A stretch of 22,769 nt of DNA, taken from NCBI GenBank assembly GCA_964373615.1, contig CAYJVP010000006.1, positions 1 to 22,769 of the forward strand. Direction: 5' to 3'. The DNA comes from CAYJVP01 sp964373615. Lineage in GTDB: Bacteria > Patescibacteriota > Patescibacteriia > UBA9934 > GWF2-40-263. The position numbers and the translations under genes were made by a program. Under the pieces are notes generated by a model. That model worked only from the letters and a program-made list of their open reading frames with translations. It was not told where the DNA came from and made no database searches. This document shows positions 1-8,446 of the stretch, one piece after another; the first letter of the stretch is position 1; every line of letters starts with the position of its first letter.

Positions 1-6
1 CGCGAC

Positions 7-735
7 TCACGCCGCGGGTGCGAGGCGGACACCGTGGGCATTTTTCTTGCCCTGGTCGCCGGTGATCCCGCCGTCCGTGAAGACAACAGAGATTTGCTTG
101 TTCGAACGCTGCCTGCCGTCCGAACGTGAAGCCAGTCGCCCGCGTAGGCTCTGGTCCTGGATCTGCCGATCGTTGAAGTAGAACTGCACTTCGGCAGGGC
201 CCCCGTCCGGTCCGCTCGCGACACGCGCGGCGATGAATCCGAACTTCCCCTCGCGATCCCAACGGATCACGCGGCCGGTCAGTTGACCGTTGATCCTGGT
301 CCTGAGCCACTGTCGGACCTGGTTGTCCGATTCCTCGAGATCGTATTGCTCGAACACATTCTCCCCGACCACGAGGAGCCGGTAGCGTGGCCCTCCGTCG
401 TAGAAGAGGGCGGAGAGAGCAGCCGCGGCCGCGTGTGCCACGGCAGGCGTCACCTCGTCCACCATGAGTTCGAGGTAGGCGAGCCTCGATGCGACGGTTC
501 GAGCTCGCGACACGAACGCACGTCGTTTGCCTGTGTCCTCGCGGCGTAGCGTGATCTGCAGGGCGATCGCGGGCGGGAAGAAGTGTGTGCCCGGCAAGAG
601 GGGCGGCGCTTCGATGATCGCGTCGATCTTTTTGTCTTCATCGAGGGCGCCTTCGGTGCGGCGCAGCCGGAATCCAAGCTGCTCGAGAAAGTCCAGGAGC
701 TCTCGCTCCACGCGGTGGCCGTTCTGTTCAGCCAT
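7..735 (-). CDS. Hypothetical protein with C-terminal cold-shock-like domain
   Basis: This 242-residue protein is not a family I recognise as a whole. Its C-terminus (about 152-240) follows the cold-shock/OB-fold pattern: G-R-V-I-R-W, then GKFGFI (compare RNP1 KGFGFI), then QFYFN at the RNP2 position, and VVFT...G..A..V at the end. That suggests single-stranded RNA or DNA binding. The N-terminal half is mixed alpha/beta, with KKIDAII (35-41) and ALQIT (58-62). This spacing loosely resembles a PD-(D/E)XK nuclease core, but the usual E-x-K is not present, so it is only a possibility. I chose the ATG at 735 because GGAG lies 6 nt upstream; an in-frame TTG at 747 has no ribosome binding site. A TTGACG-N17-TAGATT promoter lies about 100 nt upstream. 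The gene is monocistronic as far as can be seen, and the stop is at 7-9. Confidence 0.7.
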   Translation of the reverse strand: MAEQNGHRVERELLDFLEQLGFRLRRTEGALDEDKKIDAIIEAPPLLPGTHFFPPAIALQITLRREDTGKRRAFVSRARTVASRLAYLELMVDEVTPAVAHAAAAALSALFYDGGPRYRLLVVGENVFEQYDLEESDNQVRQWLRTRINGQLTGRVIRWDREGKFGFIAARVASGPDGGPAEVQFYFNDRQIQDQSLRGRLASRSDGRQRSNKQISVVFTDGGITGDQGKKNAHGVRLAPAA

Positions 736-801
736 GGAGGGCTCCAATTTTGAGGAGAGGACATCTTTGCGTCTTGGCCGTACCGCAAAAATGGTCAGAT
801 T

Positions 802-817
802 CGCGGTTTTTTCCGCG
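802..817 (-). other. Hairpin in the 5' leader of the cold-shock-like gene
   Basis: Five G-C pairs (CGCGG/CCGCG) close a six-base homopolymer loop. It lies within about 25 nt of the predicted transcription start. A stable 5' hairpin could protect the mRNA or be a cold-responsive leader element, but no function is shown. The rest of 736-967 carries only the promoter and no credible gene. Confidence 0.4.
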
Positions 818-831
818 TTTCACGACGCTGG

Positions 832-860
832 AATCTACCACGAAATTGCCAGTGCGTCAA
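832..860 (-). promoter_or_regulatory. Sigma70-like promoter for the cold-shock-like gene
   Basis: Read on the minus strand, TTGACG (855-860), a 17-bp spacer and TAGATT (832-837) fit the vegetative promoter. The predicted start near 825 leaves a leader of about 90 nt. A hairpin sits near the 5' end of that leader. Confidence 0.65.
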
Positions 861-967
861 GCAATTATGGTATTGTTTGGCATATGTCGCTTTTCCGTGG
901 TGGCCGCAAACCCAGAACTCGACGAAGACGTGTATGAAAAAGTGCTTGAGAGTATGAATGTCGTTCA

Positions 968-1011
968 ATAAGAAAACCCTCCGTTGTCCTGAGATATGGG
1001 ACTACGGAGGG
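968..1011 (-). terminator. Rho-independent terminator after the 97-aa gene
   Basis: On the minus strand CCCTCCGT pairs with ACGGAGGG, with an inner GTCC/GGAC extension around the loop, and the stem is followed directly by TTTTCTTATT. The left arm overlaps the stop codon of the upstream gene (1002-1004). On the plus strand there is no T tract, so it acts in one direction. Confidence 0.8.
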
Positions 1012-1295
1012 CGAGGTGCGACGTCCGCGGGTGGGATTCGGCGGACGCGGCGCGTCGTGGTGTCGAGGATGAGGCCGCAGAGGCTCATCTCGTGGGTGAC
1101 CTCGATGGAAAGGACGGCGTTGGGATGCCGGGCAAGGAGCCTATTCAGCCCTGCCTCGAGCATGTGCCGCGTGGTGTTGCCGTCGATGTCCACGGTCGCG
1201 TGCCCCGGCAGTTCTTCGGGGCCGCGGAACGCCTTGAGGATCCAGTGTCCATGACGATCTGGCGTGATGCCGATAGAGACTACATGGTTTGGCAT
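1002..1295 (-). CDS. Small hypothetical protein (97 aa)
   Basis: I do not recognise the family. The protein begins MPNHVVSIGITPDRHG and has an alternating strand/helix pattern, including a central helix (MLEAGLNRLLARHPNA) followed by a strand (AVLSIEVTHE). It ends with a basic, proline-rich tail. There is no signal peptide or membrane segment. The ATG at 1295 is preferred over a GTG at 1301 because AGGGG sits 5 nt upstream of the ATG. A very good promoter (TTGACA-N17-TACCCT) and a terminator that overlaps the stop codon frame the gene closely, which is strong support that it is real. It is divergent from uvrC, and the two start regions share under 60 bp. Confidence 0.65.
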   Translation of the reverse strand: MPNHVVSIGITPDRHGHWILKAFRGPEELPGHATVDIDGNTTRHMLEAGLNRLLARHPNAVLSIEVTHEMSLCGLILDTTTRRVRRIPPADVAPRPP

Positions 1296-1316
1296 GAGCA
1301 CCCCTGATCTGTGCGC

Positions 1317-1345
1317 AGGGTAATGATCGAATTCAATATTGTCAA
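1317..1345 (-). promoter_or_regulatory. Sigma70-like promoter for the 97-aa gene
   Basis: On the minus strand, a consensus TTGACA (1340-1345), a 17-bp spacer and TACCCT (1317-1322). The region also lies immediately upstream of the divergent uvrC start at 1349, so the two transcription units may interfere. Confidence 0.75.
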
Positions 1346-1348
1346 GCC

Positions 1349-2683
1349 ATGATCCCGAAGAGCATCACGCTTAAAAACAACGAACTTCCGGACGAACCCG
1401 GAGTGTATTTTTATTACGACGAGGATCGGACGCTTCTCTACGTTGGAAAAGCAACCTCGCTTAAAAAACGCGTGAGTTCGTATTTTGTCAAAGCGCACGA
1501 CAATCGCATCGGCGAACTCGTTTCCAAGATTGCCCGCATCGAATACGTCGTGACGCCAACGGTGATCGAGGCGCTGGTGCTCGAGGCCAATCAAATCAAA
1601 GCGCACAAACCGACGTACAATATCCTGCAGCGCGACGATAAAAGTTTTTTGTATCTCGTCATCACAAACGAAACATACCCGCGTCCGCTTCTCATGCGTG
1701 GGTTGGATCTTGAGCGACTTGGGGTCAATCCGTTCAGGGGGGCGAAAGCGCCGAAAGAGGCGAAAGGGATGAAAGGGAAGTTTATGGCGGTGTTTGGTCC
1801 GTACACAAGCGGCTTGTCCCTTCGCCGCGCGCTCGACTACATTCGACGCGTCACCCCATGGAGTGACTGTTTGCCTCCCGAGACGACGGGACAAAAAAAA
1901 GCCTGCTTCAACGTCCACCTGAAGCGATGTCCGGGCGTGTGCACCGGAGCCATCCGCTCGCAAGAATATCGCCGCATCATGCGTCGGTTCATACTGTTTT
2001 TCGAAGGAAAAACCGGGCAACTTTTTCGTCAGTTGAAGACAGAGATGAAGCGAGCGTCGAAAGAACAACGATTCGAGGAAGCGGCACAGCTTCGAAATAA
2101 CATTTACGCGCTTGAGCACATTCAGGACATCGCGTTCATCACGAAGGAGGACGTTGAACTCCCGTTCACAAAGATCGCCGAGCATTACCTTGATCTGAAC
2201 GGTCGCATCGAGGCGTATGACATCAGCAATATTTCCGGCGCTTCGGCGGCGGGATCGATGGTTGTGTTCGAAGACGGGAAGCCGGCTAAGAACGCGTACC
2301 GCAAGTTTCGCATCAAGACGGTCAAAGGTTCCAACGACGTAGCGATGCTCGAAGAGGTGATGCGACGGCGACTTCGACAGGCCAAGGAGCATCCGAAGGC
2401 ATGGCCGCTCCCCGTGCTCATGGTGATCGACGGAGGGGAGGGGCAAGTAAACCGTGTGGAGCGCGTCATGAGGGAGCTTGGCGTGCAGGTTCCTCTTATC
2501 GGCATCGCAAAAGGATTTGACCGCAAACAGGACCGGCTTGTGTATGATCGTCGCGACATCGAGCTCGCCCGTGTGGCAAGCGCTAGCAAGGAGCTGTTTC
2601 AACGCGCTCGTGACGAAGCGCATCGCTTTGCGGTATCCTATCACCGTACGCTGCGATCCAAGCGATCGTTGTATGCCAAGTAA
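1349..2683 (+). CDS. uvrC: UvrC-like excinuclease subunit C lacking the HhH domain
   Basis: UvrC makes the dual incision in UvrABC nucleotide excision repair. All catalytic parts are visible. The N-terminal GIY-YIG domain (about 14-95) has GVY, YVGKA, an arginine in KKRVSSYF and the glutamate of the VLEAN segment. Four cysteines at 174, 186, 194 and 198 have the 12-8-4 spacing of the known UvrC iron-sulfur ligands. A UVR helix for UvrB contact lies near 228-262 (KEQRFEEAAQLRN). The RNase H-like domain keeps its D-D-H triad as D291, D361 and H425. The protein is 444 residues against about 600 usually, and stops at RSKRSLYAK, just where the tandem helix-hairpin-helix domain normally begins. No ribosome binding site precedes ATG 1349; a TATTGT box 6 nt upstream would fit a leaderless transcript. 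The end overlaps the sigma factor gene by 11 nt. Confidence 0.93.
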   Translation: MIPKSITLKNNELPDEPGVYFYYDEDRTLLYVGKATSLKKRVSSYFVKAHDNRIGELVSKIARIEYVVTPTVIEALVLEANQIKAHKPTYNILQRDDKSFLYLVITNETYPRPLLMRGLDLERLGVNPFRGAKAPKEAKGMKGKFMAVFGPYTSGLSLRRALDYIRRVTPWSDCLPPETTGQKKACFNVHLKRCPGVCTGAIRSQEYRRIMRRFILFFEGKTGQLFRQLKTEMKRASKEQRFEEAAQLRNNIYALEHIQDIAFITKEDVELPFTKIAEHYLDLNGRIEAYDISNISGASAAGSMVVFEDGKPAKNAYRKFRIKTVKGSNDVAMLEEVMRRRLRQAKEHPKAWPLPVLMVIDGGEGQVNRVERVMRELGVQVPLIGIAKGFDRKQDRLVYDRRDIELARVASASKELFQRARDEAHRFAVSYHRTLRSKRSLYAK

Positions 2684-3332
2684 CATCATTTCGATCCCTT
2701 CGTTTACATTCCTGCGGAGCGTTTGTGCGTTTTTGGCGTCCGCGGTTGACTTTCTCGGAGCGGCACGTGCACAACAGGAAGCGGAACAGGCGTCCGACGA
2801 AGAGCTCGCGCGCCGGATGAATACCGGGGATGACGGGGCTTTCGAGGTTCTCTACGAGCGCTACGTTCAAAAAATTTACGCGTTCGTGGTCCGCCGCGTT
2901 GGCCACGCACAGACCGCCGAAGATCTTGTCTCAGACGTTTTCATGAAGGCGTTCGCGCACCGCTTTTCTTTCATATGGCGCACATCCTTCTCCGCTTGGA
3001 TCTATCGCATTGCCACGAACCGCATCACGGATCACTATCGAACGAAACGGCCAACCGATGAACTCGACGAAGAGCGCCAGGAGGCGCCCGGGCCGCCATC
3101 GCTTCCTCACGAGGCGGATCTCTCTCTTCTCGGACGCGAGCTCGAGAATGTGATTGAGAAATTGCACGAGCGCGAGCGTCTGGCCGTCACGATGAAGTTT
3201 TATGCGGAGTGCACGAATGAAGAAATCGCCAAAGCGCTGAAGGTGACATTGAATAACGCGGGGGTGATTTTGCACCGCGCGCTTGCGAAGTGCGAGAAGC
3301 TGGCCTCTGATAAGCTCAAACAGATGGTATGA
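2673..3332 (+). CDS. ECF-type RNA polymerase sigma factor (sigma70 family)
   Basis: This 219-residue protein has the two-domain form of extracytoplasmic-function sigma factors. Region 2 (about 42-125) reads SDEELARRMNTGDDGAFEVLY, then TAEDLVSDVFMKAF and FSAWIYRIATNRITDHYR. Region 4 (about 155-208) holds the helix-turn-helix with LHERERLAVTMKFYAECTNEEIA and a C-terminal recognition helix. The roughly 40-residue N-terminal extension contains a moderately hydrophobic stretch that is unusual for this class; a start at ATG 2817 would cut into region 2 and is less likely. The start overlaps the uvrC stop by 11 nt, and the stop overlaps the next start as ATGA, so all three genes should be co-translated. 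The downstream transmembrane protein is the obvious candidate for its regulator. Confidence 0.9.
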   Translation: MPSNIISIPSFTFLRSVCAFLASAVDFLGAARAQQEAEQASDEELARRMNTGDDGAFEVLYERYVQKIYAFVVRRVGHAQTAEDLVSDVFMKAFAHRFSFIWRTSFSAWIYRIATNRITDHYRTKRPTDELDEERQEAPGPPSLPHEADLSLLGRELENVIEKLHERERLAVTMKFYAECTNEEIAKALKVTLNNAGVILHRALAKCEKLASDKLKQMV

Positions 3333-6300
3333 ACGACCACGAGGAACAATCGAAACGTAAGGAGAATCAAGGCGCGTCGTTGGATCGCATGAGCGTCCTG
3401 TTTGGACGTCGTGCTAATTCCATTGATCCCACACCTCGCCCGGGGTTCAAGAACGCGCTTCTCACGCGTCTTTGCGAAGCCCGACGGGTTCCGTCTATGC
3501 CTCGTTTCTCTCTCAAGATGCTCCCGGTCGCTCTGCCGGTACTCATCGTTCTCATCATCGCCGTGCTAGTGTTCCAGCCGTTTTTCGGCGTTCGTACGGT
3601 TTTCGCGTACGACCAGTTTGTCCTCACCCCTGAATCTTCCGATGCCGCTGGGGTCGAAGCCGACTCCGACTACATTTTGGAAAGTCGCAACCCGGTTGAT
3701 GTTTCCGACGTGGAGCATATCCTGACCGTGAAGACGCAGCATGATGTTGATTATGATCTTGAGCAGGTCTCAAAAAAGAAACTTCGCATTGCCTTTGCCG
3801 AATCGCTCGCGCCGGAGGAGATCGTCAAATTTACCCTCGCCACGGAAATCGCAACGCCGGACGGCGCAACCACGCCGCGCAAGTACGACTGGGCGTTTCA
3901 GGTCAAAGGAGATTTCCAGGTGACGTACTCGATTCCTGGCGACAAAACGTCGGAGGTGCCACTCGATGTCGGGTTTGAATTTGGCTTTAATTACGAAAAT
4001 ATCGATCCGGACGAGTTCGAAAAGGCGCTCTCCATCGAACCAGCGGTCTCTGGGCGCGTAGAGCATTCACGCCGTACCTTCGTGTTTGTTCCCGACGATG
4101 TGTTGAAGTCGGATACGATGTACTCCGTGACGTTGAAAGGCTCTCTGTCGCTCGAGGGAAGCGATGAGACGCTCGGCGAGGACTATTCGTACGTATTCCA
4201 AACCGCATCGGAAACAGAACGCGGATATTCGTTCGGCGTCGGCGACGTATACCAAACCGTCACTCCAGACACGACCGTGCGATTTCCCTTCTGGTCAAGC
4301 GATGATCAAGATCATGGATCCGTACGCGTTCGACTGTACACCTACACGTCGTTTGACGCCTACCTTGAAGCGCTCAAAAAGGCTGAGGAGATACGCTGGC
4401 AATACGGCGTCACGGCTGAGGATCTGTACGAAACGCAGGGGGCGACGCCGGCGATCGAATTTGATGTCGACATCGTGCAATACGATTACGACCGATTCCT
4501 CGTGTTCCCGGCAAACGTGCCTCTTGGCTATTACATCGTCGATATCGAGCAATCTGAAGCGCGTGCATGGGCGTTTCTCACGTCCTCGAACATTACGGCG
4601 TACGTTTCCCGCGCGACCAACAAGACGCTTGTGTGGGTAAACGATGCGGCAACGGATCAACCCCTCTCGGGCGCGACCGTTGCCTATGTGGACGACGACC
4701 CGTCGTCCACCACGGACGAGCAGGGACTCGCGAGCATTGTTGCCGAGGAAGACCAAGGGGGTGTTGTCCTGATCAAAAAAGGGGATGACGCCGTGGCCGT
4801 TCTGCTTCGCGGCGAAATCAGCTACGAAGGCGGTTGGGAAGTCGGCGGAAACGTGGACACGCTCGATGATTTCTGGTCTTACGTGTACACGGACCGACCA
4901 ACCTATCGGCCAACGGATGTGGTTTCGTTTTGGGGCTATGCCGAGGGCCGCGAAGATGGTGTTCGGCCAACGCGCGTGTGCGCGAGGCTCGACATCGTCG
5001 AGGAGGTGTGTGTGGACGCGACGGAAAACGGAACGTTTGAGGGTGAGATGAACTTGAGCCGCGTCCCAGCTGGATACTATGATCTCAACATTTTCTCGAT
5101 TGGATCGGCTGAGGAACGACACGTCGCGGGCCGCGGCATTTCGGTGAGCGAATATGTGAAGCCTGCCTACACGCTATCGCTCACAACCGACGTGGACGCG
5201 GTATTTGTCGGCGACCCGATCGGGTTTACCGTGCACGGACAGTACTTTGAGGGAACCCCGGTGAACGGTCTGCAGGTGGAAGTGAATGGTGAGTGCGGAT
5301 CCGAAGTTCTCACCCTTGATGACCTTGGGAACGCACGCGGAAGCTTCACCTGTTCGTATGAAGACGGTGCATACTACCCGCGAAGTACTTGGCTTGAGGT
5401 TCGTCCGGCGCGGCCGGAAGAAGGGGACATCTACGCGAGTGCCAGCGTGATGCTTTTCGGGCCAAAAGTGTATCTTGATGTTGATTGGGAGAAGTCGTTT
5501 ATCAAAAACAATACGGGGTACGTGGAGGCAACCGTCCGTAACGTGCAGGCGGTGAACACGTGGGACCCAGAAATCTTTGGTCCGACCACTCGATCGGGAC
5601 AGACGGTGCGCGGAAAGGTTCTCGAGATCACCTACACACAGAAGGAGATTGGGGAGTATTACGATTTCATCCGCAAGCAGGTGGTGAAACGCTATCGCTA
5701 TGATCGCCACGAGAAAACCATCAGCGAGTTTTCCGTCGTTTCGGGCGACGATGGACTCGTCGCGTACGAGTTTCCGGCGACCACCAAGGACGCAAATTAC
5801 CGCGTAGAACTTGAGACGACCGACGAGCTTGGCCGCACGGATCGAAAAGAGCTCTATCTTTGGCAGCGACAGGACCTGGAATACGGCGGCGAAGGCAATG
5901 CACTGACGTTCTGGAACGATGACGCTGGCGCGCAGCAGTGGGAGTTTCCAGGCTACAGCGTCAGCGACACCGCGCATCTTTCCGTCTATCAGATGAACAA
6001 ACCGTACACGACTCCAGAGGGCGGCCGTTTCCTCTATTACCAGGCACATCGCGGCATTCAGGAGACGCGTGTGACAGACGAGGCCCGCTACGTCTTTCCG
6101 TTCACACAAGAGAATGTTCCGAATACGAGCGTGTATGGCGTTCTCTATCACGACGACCTGTATCAAATCATCGGGGGTGGCGGCTATCAGGTTTCCTACG
6201 ACACTTCGGATAGCGAACTGAAGCTCACCGTGAACTCTGCGAAAGAAGACTATCGACCCGGCGAAGACGTCGCCGTCTCCGTGCACACGGAAGATAAAGA

Positions 6301-8446
6301 TGGTCCCGTATCCGCAGAGGTGAGTGTGAACGTTGTGGACGAAGCGTATTATGCGCTGTTTCCAGAGGAAGTGAACACGCTCGCCTCGCTCTATGCATGG
6401 GTTGCCGACGGCGTGCTTGTCACGGATGTGACGCGTGAAGCAGCCTCTTACAGTTTTGGCGCGGAAAAAGGAGGGGGAGGCGAGCGTGGGCTTGGGCGAT
6501 TTACCTTCAAAGATACGGCTGATTTCCTGGTGATACAGACCGATGAAAACGGGAACGGCTCGGCACGTTTCACGCTGCCTGACAATATCACGAGTTGGCG
6601 TGTGACCGCGCAGGGGATCGAGCCGGACGCGAAGCGCGCCGGTGATACGAAAATCAACGTTGATGCGAGTCTTCCGTTCTTCATCGACGTGGTGATGCGC
6701 GATTCCTATCTTGACGACGACGAGCCCGTTGTTCTCGCGCGTGCCGCTGGAACGCAGGTTGGTCTTGGCGATTCGGTCGAGTGGACCGTTCAGGCGCCAG
6801 ACGCGTCTTTTGAAAAGAAGACGGTCCAAGTGGCACGTGAGGCGCTCGAAATCGAGTTGCCAGACCTTGAACTCGGATCCCATCACGTGACGATCAGCGC
6901 ATCTGTCGGGTCGCTCTCGGACAAGGTCACGCGCACCGTAATCATCCTCCCATCGCGACTGGTCAAGCCGGTCATTTCAACGACGTTGTTTGATGGGGAT
7001 GGCGCCGTCGAGGGTGCGACGGATCGCTACAGCGAGGTTACCTTTGTTGACGGCGGGAGCGGACGATATTACGGGGAGCTTGTTCAACTCGCATCAACCT
7101 GGGGTGATCGCGCCGATGAAGCGCTCGTGCGACTTCTCGCGACGCGTATGTTAAACGAAAATTTCGGCGAGACACGCGAGGAGCCGGAATTTCAGAGCAG
7201 CCTGTATTGGGATGTGGCAATTCGACTTTTGCCGTATGCCAGTTTCGATCCTGAGCTGACGGCAAAGATCGCTCTGCTTGGAGGGGAGACGCCCTTTGGC
7301 TCTGTGGCGGGATACTTCGACGGTCGATTGAACGACACGGGACGGTCGCCTCTGACGCCACGTGAGACCGCGCAAGCCTTTGCCGCGCTGGGCGCGGAGG
7401 GTTGGCCCGTGCTGGGCGAGTTACAGCGCGCGGCAAAGACGTTCGAAGATGATTCAGACGCGCAACTCTGGACCGCGCTCGGGCTTGAAGCAATGGGCGA
7501 CGGAGAGAGTGCGCGCAAGATTTATCGTGAGCTCCTGAAAAACACGAAGGAGCAAAGTGGATATGTCTATTTTGAGGGAGATGAAATTGAAACCACGATC
7601 GAGCGTACCGCGATGATGGCGATTCTTGCCGCGGCGTTGAACGAATCGGATCGCGACAAGCTTTACGAGTACGTGACGAATCACTATCAAGGGAAGACCC
7701 TGGTGGTCCTTGAACAACTTCTGTTCGTGAAGAAGGCCATGGCGACGCTGTCAGACGAGTCCGCCGAGGTGGCATACACCTTGCGCGGAAAGCGGCAGAC
7801 GGCGGAACTATCGAAGGGGTCGACCGTGACCGTCCTCATTTCGCCTGAAGAGCTTGCGTTGCTCGACGCTCGCGCGACGAAGGGAGTGGTGATGGCCGTG
7901 AGCCGGTATCTCACTCCAGCGATTGATCCCAACGCGCCGATCGATCCGTCCCTTCGAGTCGTCCGGACCTATGCGTCGGATCAAGGCGCTTCCACCACAT
8001 TTGAGGCCGGCGATCTCATCAAGATGAGCCTACGCTTCACCGTACCGGAATCGAATTGCAGCTTTCCGTGGGAGACATACGAAGAAGCGGTTTCTGACGA
8101 AGCGGTTTCTGATGAGAGCGCCGAGCCAAGATCGAGCGCTCCGTGCGAGACGTATGAAATTACAGATATCGTTCCCTCAGGTTTGACCGTGGTCACCCCA
8201 CATGGATTTGGAACATACGAAGACAAGGGTTCCTGCTACGATTGGCCGGTGAGCGTGGAAGATCAGCGTGTGACCTTCTTCGTGACGCCACGAACCGAGA
8301 CGGCGTGTCGCAACGGAGCGCTAACCTATTATGCTCGCGTCGTGACCCCTGGATCGTACCTCGCTGAACCGGCGTACATTCGCTCCACGCGTGATCCTGA
8401 ACAAAACAACCGTTCTGCTGCCGCGACGCTCACCATCCTGCCGTAA
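3329..8446 (+). CDS. Transmembrane alpha-2-macroglobulin-like protein with anti-sigma-like tail
   Basis: A 1705-residue envelope protein. Residues 1-64 are a charged cytoplasmic tail containing TPRPGFKNALLTRL, a pattern common before the membrane helix of anti-sigma and sigma-operon proteins. One membrane helix follows (about 65-87). Outside come two Ig-like domains (about 98-195 and 196-295) and macroglobulin-type domains with the hallmark DRPTYRP (about 521-527). The A2M core segment has RFTFKDTADFLV and then LPDNITSWRVTAQG (about 1060-1098). A helical region and a C-terminal beta domain ending NNRSAAATLTILP complete it. No thioester C-x-E-Q motif is present, so it cannot trap proteases covalently, as in the non-thioester class of bacterial homologues. 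A duplicated EAVSD lies near 1586-1595. It starts by ATGA overlap with the sigma factor. A role as protease sensor or trap is inferred from family and context. Confidence 0.85.
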   Translation: MNDHEEQSKRKENQGASLDRMSVLFGRRANSIDPTPRPGFKNALLTRLCEARRVPSMPRFSLKMLPVALPVLIVLIIAVLVFQPFFGVRTVFAYDQFVLTPESSDAAGVEADSDYILESRNPVDVSDVEHILTVKTQHDVDYDLEQVSKKKLRIAFAESLAPEEIVKFTLATEIATPDGATTPRKYDWAFQVKGDFQVTYSIPGDKTSEVPLDVGFEFGFNYENIDPDEFEKALSIEPAVSGRVEHSRRTFVFVPDDVLKSDTMYSVTLKGSLSLEGSDETLGEDYSYVFQTASETERGYSFGVGDVYQTVTPDTTVRFPFWSSDDQDHGSVRVRLYTYTSFDAYLEALKKAEEIRWQYGVTAEDLYETQGATPAIEFDVDIVQYDYDRFLVFPANVPLGYYIVDIEQSEARAWAFLTSSNITAYVSRATNKTLVWVNDAATDQPLSGATVAYVDDDPSSTTDEQGLASIVAEEDQGGVVLIKKGDDAVAVLLRGEISYEGGWEVGGNVDTLDDFWSYVYTDRPTYRPTDVVSFWGYAEGREDGVRPTRVCARLDIVEEVCVDATENGTFEGEMNLSRVPAGYYDLNIFSIGSAEERHVAGRGISVSEYVKPAYTLSLTTDVDAVFVGDPIGFTVHGQYFEGTPVNGLQVEVNGECGSEVLTLDDLGNARGSFTCSYEDGAYYPRSTWLEVRPARPEEGDIYASASVMLFGPKVYLDVDWEKSFIKNNTGYVEATVRNVQAVNTWDPEIFGPTTRSGQTVRGKVLEITYTQKEIGEYYDFIRKQVVKRYRYDRHEKTISEFSVVSGDDGLVAYEFPATTKDANYRVELETTDELGRTDRKELYLWQRQDLEYGGEGNALTFWNDDAGAQQWEFPGYSVSDTAHLSVYQMNKPYTTPEGGRFLYYQAHRGIQETRVTDEARYVFPFTQENVPNTSVYGVLYHDDLYQIIGGGGYQVSYDTSDSELKLTVNSAKEDYRPGEDVAVSVHTEDKDGPVSAEVSVNVVDEAYYALFPEEVNTLASLYAWVADGVLVTDVTREAASYSFGAEKGGGGERGLGRFTFKDTADFLVIQTDENGNGSARFTLPDNITSWRVTAQGIEPDAKRAGDTKINVDASLPFFIDVVMRDSYLDDDEPVVLARAAGTQVGLGDSVEWTVQAPDASFEKKTVQVAREALEIELPDLELGSHHVTISASVGSLSDKVTRTVIILPSRLVKPVISTTLFDGDGAVEGATDRYSEVTFVDGGSGRYYGELVQLASTWGDRADEALVRLLATRMLNENFGETREEPEFQSSLYWDVAIRLLPYASFDPELTAKIALLGGETPFGSVAGYFDGRLNDTGRSPLTPRETAQAFAALGAEGWPVLGELQRAAKTFEDDSDAQLWTALGLEAMGDGESARKIYRELLKNTKEQSGYVYFEGDEIETTIERTAMMAILAAALNESDRDKLYEYVTNHYQGKTLVVLEQLLFVKKAMATLSDESAEVAYTLRGKRQTAELSKGSTVTVLISPEELALLDARATKGVVMAVSRYLTPAIDPNAPIDPSLRVVRTYASDQGASTTFEAGDLIKMSLRFTVPESNCSFPWETYEEAVSDEAVSDESAEPRSSAPCETYEITDIVPSGLTVVTPHGFGTYEDKGSCYDWPVSVEDQRVTFFVTPRTETACRNGALTYYARVVTPGSYLAEPAYIRSTRDPEQNNRSAAATLTILP
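3592..3612 (+). repeat. Inverted repeat just after the A2M membrane-helix codons
   Basis: TCGTACG and CGTACGA form a 7-bp stem around a 7-nt loop. It lies within codons directly following the membrane helix of the A2M-like protein. Confidence 0.5.
8084..8113 (+). repeat. Two tandem 15-bp units within the A2M-like gene
   Basis: GAAGCGGTTTCTGAC is followed at once by GAAGCGGTTTCTGAT, coding EAVSD twice. The repeat is in frame, and slippage would change length by five residues in a loop of the C-terminal domain. Confidence 0.85.

Noticed and set aside
867..971. Short plus-strand frame ending NPELDEDVYEKVLESMNVVQ
   Set aside because: The tail looks protein-like, but there is no ribosome binding site or clear plus-strand promoter, and the region is explained by the minus-strand promoter and terminator. 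It may be a gene remnant.
1730..1780. Purine-rich GCGAAAG-like short repeats in uvrC
   Set aside because: They encode the variable Lys/Ala/Gly linker between the GIY-YIG domain and the cysteine region; no regular unit is kept.
1280..2689. 469-codon minus-strand open frame opposite uvrC
   Set aside because: It lies wholly opposite a confident uvrC, its translation is rich in Arg/His without domains, and it has no ribosome binding site. It is a by-product of codon bias.
5174..6886. 570-codon minus-strand open frame opposite the A2M-like gene
   Set aside because: Low-complexity basic translation with no motifs; the plus strand carries clear A2M signatures throughout.
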